Shown: positions 15,976 to 22,911 of the stretch, in pieces
Layout: the number at the start of each line of letters is the position of its first letter
Numbering within the stretch: position 1 is the first letter of the stretch
Program-made: the position numbers and the translations under genes
The notes under the pieces: model-generated
Told to the model about the DNA's origin: nothing
What the model saw: only the letters and a program-made list of their open reading frames with translations
Database searches by the model: none
DNA from: S5-A14a sp022766365
Lineage (GTDB): Bacteria; Bacillota; Clostridia; Peptostreptococcales; Anaerovoracaceae
DNA length: 64,000 bases
Direction: 5' to 3' (one strand)
NCBI GenBank assembly: GCA_050313295.1
Contig: JBNPLD010000004.1

Positions 15976-16724
15976 TGGCAAAAAAGAAGATAACGAAGTG
16001 GGAACCTGATGATTTTGAATTAGAAATGACAACTGTATGGAGTTTTCCGAACAGAGGCGATTGGGCTACCCATGATGCGAAGTGGAGAGGCAACTGGTCT
16101 CCATACATTCCAAGAAACATCATGTTAAGATATTCAAAGGAGAACGATCTAGTGTTGGATCAATTTGCCGGGGGCGGAACCACTTTGGTGGAAGCTAAGC
16201 TTCTAAACAGAAACATTATTGGCGTTGATGTAAATGATGTTGCTTTGGAAAGATGCAAAGAGAAAATAGATTTTGATCATGAAGGAGCAAACGGAGAAGT
16301 TCAGCTATGTAAAGGTGATGCAAGAAATCTGGACTTTATAGAGGATGAAAGTATCGATTTGATATGCACACATCCGCCTTATGCTGACATAATTCAATAT
16401 AGTGAGGATATAGAAGAAGACTTATCGCATTTAAAGGTAAAAGACTTTCTGGAAGAAATGAAAAAGGTTGCTGTGGAAAGCTATCGTGTCCTGAAAAAGG
16501 ACAAGTTCTGTGCGGTGCTCATGGGCGATACCAGGCAGAAAGGTCATATGATACCTATGTCTTTTGATGTGATGAAAATATTCCAAGATGCAGGATTCAG
16601 ACTTAAAGAACTGATTATCAAGGAGCAGCATAACTGCCGAGCAACAGGATATTGGAAGACAAATAGTGTTAAATACAATTTCTTGTTAATCGGGCATGAG
16701 TATTTGTTTGTGTTCAGAAAGTAA
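15975..16724 (+). CDS. Beta-class DNA methyltransferase (N6-adenine or N4-cytosine)
   Basis: The 249-residue protein begins with the target-binding and SAM region WSPYIPRNIMLRY, then FAGGGTT at about 64-70 (SAM motif I) and THPPY at 132-136 (catalytic motif IV). The motif order is permuted relative to the first gene. DpnA-type second methylases of GATC systems carry DPPY, while HPPY is found in a separate group of site-specific methylases whose base choice is not obvious. It may protect single-stranded or hemimethylated DNA during uptake, or have its own specificity. Confidence 0.85.
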   Translation: MAKKKITKWEPDDFELEMTTVWSFPNRGDWATHDAKWRGNWSPYIPRNIMLRYSKENDLVLDQFAGGGTTLVEAKLLNRNIIGVDVNDVALERCKEKIDFDHEGANGEVQLCKGDARNLDFIEDESIDLICTHPPYADIIQYSEDIEEDLSHLKVKDFLEEMKKVAVESYRVLKKDKFCAVLMGDTRQKGHMIPMSFDVMKIFQDAGFRLKELIIKEQHNCRATGYWKTNSVKYNFLLIGHEYLFVFRK

Positions 16725-16737
16725 ATAGAGAGATAAT

Positions 16738-16796
16738 GTGTCTGGAAGTGTTAGGGCTCTGAGTGGATGAATTTGCAGAGCCCTAACATTGGACAC
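16738..16796. repeat. Long perfect inverted repeat after the restriction operon
   Basis: TGTTAGGGCTCTG (16749-16761) and its exact inverse CAGAGCCCTAACA (16776-16788) enclose a 14-base loop. An outer GTGTC/GACAC pair is at 16738 and 16792. It begins 14 bases after the last methylase stop, so it could end transcription or protect the mRNA, but no T run follows. It might also be a trace of a small insertion. Confidence 0.7.
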
Positions 16797-17074
16797 ATAA
16801 ATTTGAAACAAAAACAGTCGTTGATAACCTAATTCGAGATGTGTTGTGGGAGGAATTGTCAAAATGCTATACGTGTACGCTTGAATGCAAGTTATTTAAT
16901 TCGAATGGTAGCAAAATGATAGCTAAGAGAGATAATAGATTGTAATCCTACACGTTTAGGTGAGTGATGATAATAGTTTGTTTCACCATTAGAAAAAAGA
17001 CCGTTAGATAATTTATGAATACAAATAACGAAAGGCAGATAATCGACACTAGGAGCCGATATGAAAGGCCTCAG

Positions 17075-17094
17075 GCTTGCAACATACTTGCAAC
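17075..17094 (+). repeat. Right arm-type integrase binding repeats
   Basis: GCTTGCAAC at 17075-17083 and ACTTGCAAC at 17086-17094 repeat the left-arm motif in the same orientation and with the same 11-base phase. They lie about 100 bases inside the right core repeat. Confidence 0.65.
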
Positions 17095-17191
17095 ATTGCC
17101 TTTGAAAATCCCTATTTTTCAAGGGTTTCAACTATCAAAGCGTTAATCTCAATTACCTAAGAGATAGTCTTCAGATTTTATAAAGCTTTAT

Positions 17192-17224
17192 AAACCCTTG
17201 CAATCGCAGGGGTTTTTCTTTTGT
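17192..17224 (+). repeat. Right attachment repeat (attR)
   Basis: This is an exact 33-base copy of 11027-11059, including the rpsI terminator hairpin and its T-rich tail. The copy of the rpsI stop region at 17159-17171 lies 20 bases upstream, as on the left. Excision across the two copies would release a circle of 6165 bases. Confidence 0.9.
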
Positions 17225-17344
17225 TGAGATTTAAGCCGAACGATCTGGTCGATTTCTTATACAAAATGCTTGAACTGAATTATTAATAAGCCAAAAACGA
17301 TATATAATATAAATATGTATAAGTAAATAAATAATGTGTTGAAG

Positions 17345-17371
17345 GCAATCGCAGCTGCGGATTGCTTTTTT
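17345..17371 (+). terminator. Terminator-like hairpin with no gene before it
   Basis: GCAATC...GGATTGC with an inner GCAGCTGC is followed by six Ts. The nearest upstream feature is attR, so it may end read-through from the element, or a short transcript from the AT-rich DNA at 17270-17340. No gene was found between attR and this hairpin. Confidence 0.65.
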
Positions 17372-17470
17372 AGTAGGAAAGAAATTTGAAAACTCCACTA
17401 TATTGTTATCAGCAAAGCTTTAGATTATATAAATAGCTGATTTCAAGTAATAAAATAAAATACCTAATGC

Positions 17471-17524
17471 AAATGATAATTATTATCATTTAGTATTGAC
17501 TTGAGCTTTAGAAGGTTTTATACT
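17471..17524 (+). promoter_or_regulatory. Fur box and promoter of the DUF6110-ATPase operon
   Basis: AAATGATAAT-T-ATTATCATTT (17471-17491) is a perfect palindrome containing the Bacillus Fur consensus TGATAAT-N-ATTATCA. It ends 4 bases before TTGACT (17496-17501), which has TATACT (17519-17524) 17 bases downstream. Iron-dependent control by a Fur-type regulator is the natural reading. The Zur and PerR boxes differ from this sequence at the positions that define them. Confidence 0.82.
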
Positions 17525-17557
17525 TTATTTAATACTTGATACAGGAGGTAAATTTAA

Positions 17558-17887
17558 ATGAAGGCTAATTTCAAACATGGCGGAATATTTGGAGCAGGAT
17601 TGCTCATAGGTACAGTGGGACTAAAAGTTCTAAGGAGTAACTGCGTGAAAAAGGCGGCGACTCAGGGAATTGCTGCAGGATTGAGAGCTAAAGAATGTGT
17701 CATGGATGCGACTTCAAGAGTGCAGGCCGATGTTGAGGACATGGTTGCTGACGCAAAAGTAATCAATGAGAAGCTGGAGCTTGAAATGGCAGCAAAAGAG
17801 GCAGAGAAAAAGGCCGCTGAGCGTGGCTGTGATGTTGAAACTGCAATGAGCGGGGATGGAGTTAAGAAGATAGAAGAAACTGAATAG
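17558..17887 (+). CDS. DUF6110-like protein linked to metal ATPases
   Basis: The 109-residue protein has one glycine-rich hydrophobic stretch near the N-terminus (about 6-24, GGIFGAGLLIGTVGLKVL) that could insert in the membrane. A long charged, Ala/Glu-rich helix follows, likely a coiled coil (about 60-95). Proteins of this type are found next to P1B ATPases, as here, and DUF6110 is the family I believe applies. Its role is unknown; a regulatory subunit or metal-delivery partner is plausible. A CAGGAGG site precedes the ATG, and a Fur box precedes the operon. Confidence 0.75.
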   Translation: MKANFKHGGIFGAGLLIGTVGLKVLRSNCVKKAATQGIAAGLRAKECVMDATSRVQADVEDMVADAKVINEKLELEMAAKEAEKKAAERGCDVETAMSGDGVKKIEETE

Positions 17888-17912
17888 GGATTTTGGTTTA
17901 GAGGCATGAGTC

Positions 17913-20018
17913 ATGAAGTTTAATATCATACATCGTCTGCCGGGAAGAACAAGGGTCAGACTTGATATGGCCCCAATTGCCAAGCGTTTGACTTGCGAAG
18001 AAGCAGATGCAATTCAATACCATTTTGAAAACCTGGAAGGCGTATCACAAGTTAAAGTTTACCACAGAACCTGCGATGTGGTGGTTTCGTATAATCACGA
18101 GATTATTTCAGAAAAGAAGCTCCTTGGATATATCAGAAATTATTGTATAGATATAGAAGCGGTGCCGGAAGATTATTTTGTTACATCATCGAGAAAATTA
18201 GAAAACGAGTGCAGAGAAAGGCTCATAAATGCCGTATTGATAAGGACGGTCATGAAGTATTTTGCACCACCGCCAATTGGTGTTGCTGTGATAACTATCA
18301 GAGGCCTAAGGCATGTCTGGCATGGAATCAGGGAACTTAGACAGAGGAAGATCGGAGTGGAGGTACTGGATGGTGCAGCTATCGGTGCATCCTTATTGAG
18401 AAGGGACTTCGGGACTGCAGGTTCAATCATGTTTCTACTTGGCATCGGTGAGATATTGGAGGAATGGACGGAGAAAAAATCCACGATGGATCTGGCGAAG
18501 AGCATGGCTTTGAAAGTGGATAAGGTTTGGCTTGTTGCAAAAAATAGCGAGGAGTCAGATATTTTGGTACCGGCGGATCAGGTAAAAGTAGGAGATTATG
18601 TGCGGGTTGGGCAATCAGGTATTATCCCATTTGACGGAACTGTTGTATATGGGGATGCGTTAGTGTCCGAGGCGGCAATAACCGGAGAGCCCGGAGGCAT
18701 TCATAAGGATGCTGATAAGAAAGTTTACGCCGGTACGGTCGTAGATGAGGGTGAACTTGTTTTAAAGGTTACCGAAAACACAGGTGGAAGCAAGTATGAC
18801 AAAATCGTGAAGATGATCGAAGAGTCTGAATCCATGAAGTCCACATCTGAGAACAAGGCGATGTTATGGGCGGATAAGCTGGTGCCTTATACATTTCTTG
18901 GAGCCATAGGTGTTTGGCTATTTACGCGAAATATTACCAAGACAATGGCTGTTTTGCTGGTAGACTACTCTTGTGCATTGAAACTTTCCATGCCGGTTAC
19001 TATGCTTTCTGCTATCGGTGAGGCAGGGAAGATGGATATGACAGTGAAGGGAGGCAGGTATTTTGAAGAACTTGCTCAGGCTGATACCGTTGTGTTTGAC
19101 AAAACAGGTACACTGACTGAGGCAAATCCTGTTGTAAGAGAGGTGGTAACCCTCGGGGGAAATACTTCATCCGATGAACTTTTGAGGATTGCAGCTTGCC
19201 TTGAGGAACATTTCCCGCATTCTGTAGCGAGGGCAGTGGTGAAAGCTGCTGAGGAGAAGCATTTGAAACATGAGGAATTACATTCTCAGGTGGAGTATGT
19301 AATTGCCCATGGTATCAAGTCGACTTTAAATGGAAAGCCTGTAATCGTGGGTAGCCATCATTTTGTGTTTGAGGATGAAAGGACTCTATTCCATAAGGGT
19401 GCCGAAGAGATTTACAATCAGATACCGGCCCACTATTCACAGCTGATTCTGGCTATCGATGGCGTTGCCGAGGCGGTGATCTGTGTTGAAGATAGGTTAA
19501 GGAATAATGCTCCTGATGTTATCAACGGACTCAAAGCCCGTGGTATTAAGCATATAGTGATGCTCACAGGTGATAATGTGAAGACTGCAGAGGCAATCGC
19601 TTCCCGACTGGGTATTGATGAATTTGTCGGAGAAGTTCTTCCGGAATTCAAAGCGGAATATGTGAGGAAGGCAAGAAAGTCCGGGAGGAAGGTTATAATG
19701 GTTGGAGACGGAATAAATGATGCACCTGCATTGTCAGAGGCAAATGTTGGAATTGCCGTGAGCAAGGGAGCTGCCATTGCAAGGGAGATTGCAGATGTTA
19801 TAATCGGAAAAGACGACATAGGTCAGTTGCCGGAGTTAATCGATCTCAGCAGGGCGCTTATGAAGAGAGTAAGGTGGAATTACAGAATCATAATAGGGAT
19901 CAATTCTGCTCTAATTGTGGGCGGGGTTGCGGGTGTAATTTCTCCTACGACTTCTGCCCTTATCCATAACGGATCAACTTTGGCTATAGGTCTTCACAGT
20001 ACAACGGCAAATCTGTAA
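17913..20018 (+). CDS. P1B-type metal-transporting ATPase with SCA in place of CPC
   Basis: The 701-residue ATPase has an N-terminal HMA-like domain without CxxC (FNIIHRLPGRTRVRL, probably HMA_2), the phosphorylation site DKTGTLT at 396, TGEPGG in the actuator domain and GDGINDAP near 598. The transmembrane metal motif, normally CPC or SPC, reads DYSCALKLS at 351-359, so the usual proline is Ala. Together with the Fur box this suggests iron (or manganese) export, as for Fur- or PerR-controlled P1B ATPases in other Firmicutes. The metal is an inference. It follows the DUF6110 gene by 25 bases and is followed by a terminator. Confidence 0.88.
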   Translation: MKFNIIHRLPGRTRVRLDMAPIAKRLTCEEADAIQYHFENLEGVSQVKVYHRTCDVVVSYNHEIISEKKLLGYIRNYCIDIEAVPEDYFVTSSRKLENECRERLINAVLIRTVMKYFAPPPIGVAVITIRGLRHVWHGIRELRQRKIGVEVLDGAAIGASLLRRDFGTAGSIMFLLGIGEILEEWTEKKSTMDLAKSMALKVDKVWLVAKNSEESDILVPADQVKVGDYVRVGQSGIIPFDGTVVYGDALVSEAAITGEPGGIHKDADKKVYAGTVVDEGELVLKVTENTGGSKYDKIVKMIEESESMKSTSENKAMLWADKLVPYTFLGAIGVWLFTRNITKTMAVLLVDYSCALKLSMPVTMLSAIGEAGKMDMTVKGGRYFEELAQADTVVFDKTGTLTEANPVVREVVTLGGNTSSDELLRIAACLEEHFPHSVARAVVKAAEEKHLKHEELHSQVEYVIAHGIKSTLNGKPVIVGSHHFVFEDERTLFHKGAEEIYNQIPAHYSQLILAIDGVAEAVICVEDRLRNNAPDVINGLKARGIKHIVMLTGDNVKTAEAIASRLGIDEFVGEVLPEFKAEYVRKARKSGRKVIMVGDGINDAPALSEANVGIAVSKGAAIAREIADVIIGKDDIGQLPELIDLSRALMKRVRWNYRIIIGINSALIVGGVAGVISPTTSALIHNGSTLAIGLHSTTANL

Positions 20019-20030
20019 TGGTAATGTTAA

Positions 20031-20069
20031 AGTTCCCGTGTAGGTTAAAAGTGTACGGGAGCTTTTTTT
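20031..20069 (+). terminator. Terminator of the Fur-box ATPase operon
   Basis: AGTTCCCGT pairs with ACGGGAGCT (one G-U pair) across a 15-base loop and is followed by seven Ts. Confidence 0.85.
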
Positions 20070-20093
20070 GTTTTACAATGAAAAACAAGGGGG

Positions 20094-20121
20094 TTGAAAT
20101 TTACTCTGAGTGCGATATAAT
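20094..20121 (+). promoter_or_regulatory. Promoter of the cobalamin-riboswitch/ECF operon
   Basis: TTGAAA (20094-20099) and TATAAT (20116-20121) with a 16-base spacer would start transcription near 20128, just upstream of the riboswitch. Confidence 0.65.
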
Positions 20122-20154
20122 AGCATTAGTAAAAGAGAAAATTTAATATTTAGT

Positions 20155-20362
20155 AAGGATTGAATCCAGAGGAACGCACATACGAGAGAATACCTGTGGA
20201 AGGTTAATTCGAGTGCACTGGCCTGACGGAAAGCCGGGACAACTGTATTGCTTTGGTTTGACAGCTGATATGCCATTGTTACCCTTGTAATGAGGATGAT
20301 GAGAAGGTAGCTGTCAATTTGTGAGCATAGCCAGGAGACTTATTCACACCTGATATGATTAT
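20155..20362 (+). ncRNA. Cobalamin riboswitch (divergent) controlling the ECF operon
   Basis: The conserved cobalamin-riboswitch elements appear in order. A GGAA-containing segment is near 20199, and a CUGGC...GCCGG stem (20218-20237) stands where the GGUGxxAAUCC element normally is. ACAACUGUA follows at 20239-20247, then AUGCCA (20270-20275) with its partner GAAGGU (20302-20307), and the 3' signature GCCAGGAGAC (20329-20338). The P5 region departs from the usual sequence, so this is a divergent member. An intrinsic terminator follows directly. The downstream genes fit vitamin B12 uptake, the usual target. The exact 5' boundary is approximate. Confidence 0.78.
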
Positions 20363-20364
20363 TT

Positions 20365-20409
20365 GGACTAGTGACTGTTCTTCGGATTCGTGTTGCCGGT
20401 CCTTTTTTT
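20365..20409 (+). terminator. Riboswitch-controlled terminator
   Basis: GGACT...GGUCC forms the base of a stem with wobble pairs around a UUCG-containing tip, followed by seven Ts. Its position right after the aptamer suggests transcription attenuation when cobalamin is bound. Confidence 0.7.
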
Positions 20410-20498
20410 GTTGCACATGATTGCCGGCCGAAAGACTGAAGCAAGGTAATTAGCAGTAGAGATAAAGCGGTTAACATTTGTACAAACAGGGGGAGTCT

Positions 20499-21815
20499 AT
20501 GGAAACTAAAAGAAACAGAAAAATATTTAATATCGCCATGGTTGTGTTAATTGTCTGCATTGCTGCGTGTGGAATTATAGCCATAGGGAATTTTAAGGGT
20601 TGGTTCAACGATGACTCTTCAGTGGTTAAAGTAGCTGAGGTGCAAGGGGTTACGAACATTGAACGCAAAGGTGTGGCATATGCCCTTAAGAAAAATGCAC
20701 AAATACAGCCGGGGGATAATGTAGAGACTAAAAACGGGTCCCAAGTTCTTTTCAATGTAGAAAAGGATAATACCATTCGATTAAATGACAATACGGAAAT
20801 TCTTTTTAAGACTGCAAAAAAAGATGACGTGGGTATACAGATTAATCATGGGGAAATTTTTGTTGATGCAGGAAAAGCCCCCAAGAAGTTCTACTTTAAA
20901 TACGGCGGCAGCATGGCAGAAATCAAAGGAACCGTATTTTCCATATCAGCACAGGATGGCAGTTCAACCCTTAACGTATTTGAAGGAAAGGTTACGGTCA
21001 AGACCAAGGCCGGTAAGACATACGACATCAAGAAAGGTAAATGCCTATCTATAGCAAAATCCGGTAAAGGCAAGATAGACGAAGATATCAGGGATATTCA
21101 GGCGAAGAGTTTAAACGACTTTACTATTAATTCGGCTTTAAAATGTAAGGATTCAAAGAAACTTTGCTTCAGTAAGACTGTTTTGAAGAAGGTTATCGCT
21201 GACCGGGAAAAGGAGAAAACAGTTGCCGCAGCAGGAAAAGACAGTGGAGATAATAAGGATGGTGAAGATGAGTCTGAGACCGCTTCAGATAAAGATGGTC
21301 ATGGAGGAACCGGCGGTGGAAGTTCTTCATCAAAACATTCTAAATCAAAACAGAAATCCGAAAATACTGATTCTTCTGCCGGAAATGCATCTAATGGAGG
21401 CTCACAGGGTAAGAAATGCAATATAACGATAAGATGTGATACGATACTGAATAATATGGGAGATCTGGAGCCGGGCAAGGAGCGCTTCGTTCCGGGCAGC
21501 GGAGTGATTCTGGGCACCACTACAGTTGAATTCACAGACGGCGAAACTGTCTTCGACGTACTGAAGAGGGTTTGTAGCAGAGCGAATATACAACTTGAAT
21601 ATTCATGGACACCTATGTATGAGAGCTATTACATTGAAGGTATCAACAATCTGTACGAATTTGATTGCGGAGAACAGTCGGGCTGGATGTACAAAGTCGA
21701 TGGGTGGTTTCCTAACTATGGTTGTTCAAAGTATGTCCTCAAGGGAGGGGATACTATAGTATGGTGCTATACATGTAAAGGGCTTGGTGCAGATGTAGGA
21801 GGCTCAGTTATGTGA
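20499..21815 (+). CDS. Membrane-anchored FecR-DUF4430 surface protein, probable B12-binding component
   Basis: I take the ATG at 20499, which follows AGGGGGAG; an in-frame TTG at 20478 lies upstream of that site. The 438-residue protein has an N-terminal membrane anchor (about 11-31), a FecR-like beta domain (about 40-190), a Ser/Gly/Lys-rich linker (about 230-310) and a C-terminal DUF4430 domain (about 315-435, with DGETVFDVLKRV and SGWMYKVDG). DUF4430 resembles the C-terminal domain of transcobalamin. As first gene behind the riboswitch it probably captures cobalamin at the surface and passes it to the ECF transporter. Confidence 0.82.
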   Translation: METKRNRKIFNIAMVVLIVCIAACGIIAIGNFKGWFNDDSSVVKVAEVQGVTNIERKGVAYALKKNAQIQPGDNVETKNGSQVLFNVEKDNTIRLNDNTEILFKTAKKDDVGIQINHGEIFVDAGKAPKKFYFKYGGSMAEIKGTVFSISAQDGSSTLNVFEGKVTVKTKAGKTYDIKKGKCLSIAKSGKGKIDEDIRDIQAKSLNDFTINSALKCKDSKKLCFSKTVLKKVIADREKEKTVAAAGKDSGDNKDGEDESETASDKDGHGGTGGGSSSSKHSKSKQKSENTDSSAGNASNGGSQGKKCNITIRCDTILNNMGDLEPGKERFVPGSGVILGTTTVEFTDGETVFDVLKRVCSRANIQLEYSWTPMYESYYIEGINNLYEFDCGEQSGWMYKVDGWFPNYGCSKYVLKGGDTIVWCYTCKGLGADVGGSVM

Positions 21816-22026
21816 GGCCAAAGGTCATATGTAAGAATTCTTTAAAGGTGCAGGACAGGCCGAAGATGGCGTCGGGTATATCAGTGGAAGATATATAAAA
21901 ATTTATAATCTTAACCATGACTTTACTATGACCTTTTAAACGAATAGTGATTTGGTGTTAATACAGGACGGCAGTGAAAAATGACGCCCCTGTATACATT
22001 TGTCGTAACTATAGAAAATTGATTTA

Positions 22027-22911
22027 ATGAAGAACTTTTCACAGTATAATCCGATAATAAATTTTACTTTTTATGCAGGAGCGATTCTGTTCGGGATGTT
22101 TTTTATACATCCTGCTTTTCTCGTGGTATCTCTGGGGTTTGCAATAACTTTCCACATAACAATCAAGGGCAGTGAAAGTTTGAAATTCCTCGGAGGTCTT
22201 CTCACATTCGCTTGTTTACTTGCCGTACTCAATCCCCTGATCAATAGCCGAGGAGAGAGGATACTGTTTACCTATTTGGGAGGCAGACCATACACGATGG
22301 AAGCATTGCTTTACGGATTTGCAATTTCCATAATGTTTGTAGCAGTCATCATATGGTTTTCAACTTATAATCAAATAATGACGAGCGATAAATTTTTGTA
22401 TATCTTTGGCAGAATAGCACCATCCGGTTCCACTGTACTGACCATGACTTTGAGATTTGTTCCCAATTATAGGAACAAAATAATTCAGCTGTCAAATAGT
22501 CGAAGTGCCATAGGACTTGGGATAAGCGGGAAGAAAAAACAAAAGGTTGAAAATGCACTCATGATAATATCATCGCTTATCACTTGGGCTTTTGAGGGAG
22601 GCATAGTAACTGCAGACAGCATGAAAAGCAGAGGACATGGAACGGGAGCGAGAACATCATTTGCACTTTATTCATTTGATGTGAGGGACAAGACGTTACT
22701 TGTATTGATAATAGTGCTTGAGATAATTACGCTCACATGTGGAATCATGGGGGCGGCAGAAACGGAGTACACACCGAAGCTGTATATACAGAGTATGAAT
22801 AGCGGTTGTTTTGTCGCGGGAATCACAGCCTACATACTTTTGTTAGCGATACCAACTATACTTAATTTAATGGAGGAGATTAAATGGCGAATTTCAAGAT
22901 CAAGAATCTAA
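22027..22911 (+). CDS. ecfT: ECF transporter transmembrane subunit (EcfT), first copy
   Basis: The 294-residue CbiQ-family protein has about five or six hydrophobic segments. Its coupling helices show the MTLRFVPNYRNKI segment and the SMKSRGHGTGARTSF motif, equivalent to the paired Ala-Arg-Gly motifs that contact the ATPases. It overlaps the ATPase gene by 28 bases. A weak ribosome binding site and a 210-base gap separate it from the DUF4430 gene. A second T subunit ends the operon. Confidence 0.88.
   Translation: MKNFSQYNPIINFTFYAGAILFGMFFIHPAFLVVSLGFAITFHITIKGSESLKFLGGLLTFACLLAVLNPLINSRGERILFTYLGGRPYTMEALLYGFAISIMFVAVIIWFSTYNQIMTSDKFLYIFGRIAPSGSTVLTMTLRFVPNYRNKIIQLSNSRSAIGLGISGKKKQKVENALMIISSLITWAFEGGIVTADSMKSRGHGTGARTSFALYSFDVRDKTLLVLIIVLEIITLTCGIMGAAETEYTPKLYIQSMNSGCFVAGITAYILLLAIPTILNLMEEIKWRISRSRI

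Larger units (their letters stand above)
11027..17224. mobile_element. Integrated element of about 6.2 kb in the rpsI 3' end, carrying a restriction-modification operon
   Basis: The boundaries are the 33-base direct repeats. Between them lie, in order, int (minus), an excisionase-like gene, three decayed or very small conjugative-element genes, and a four-gene DpnII-like restriction-modification operon. Integrase arm-type repeats sit just inside both ends. No relaxase, coupling protein or type IV secretion gene is present, so the element cannot transfer itself. It would need a helper, or it is a reduced ICE that kept integration and defence genes. The 3' end of rpsI is a known attachment site of ICEs in streptococci. 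Confidence 0.88.

Noticed and set aside
11027..17224. CRISPR-like interpretation of the repeated ACTTGCAAC motifs
   Set aside because: The repeats are 9 bases with 2-base gaps and lie at element ends, as integrase arm sites do.
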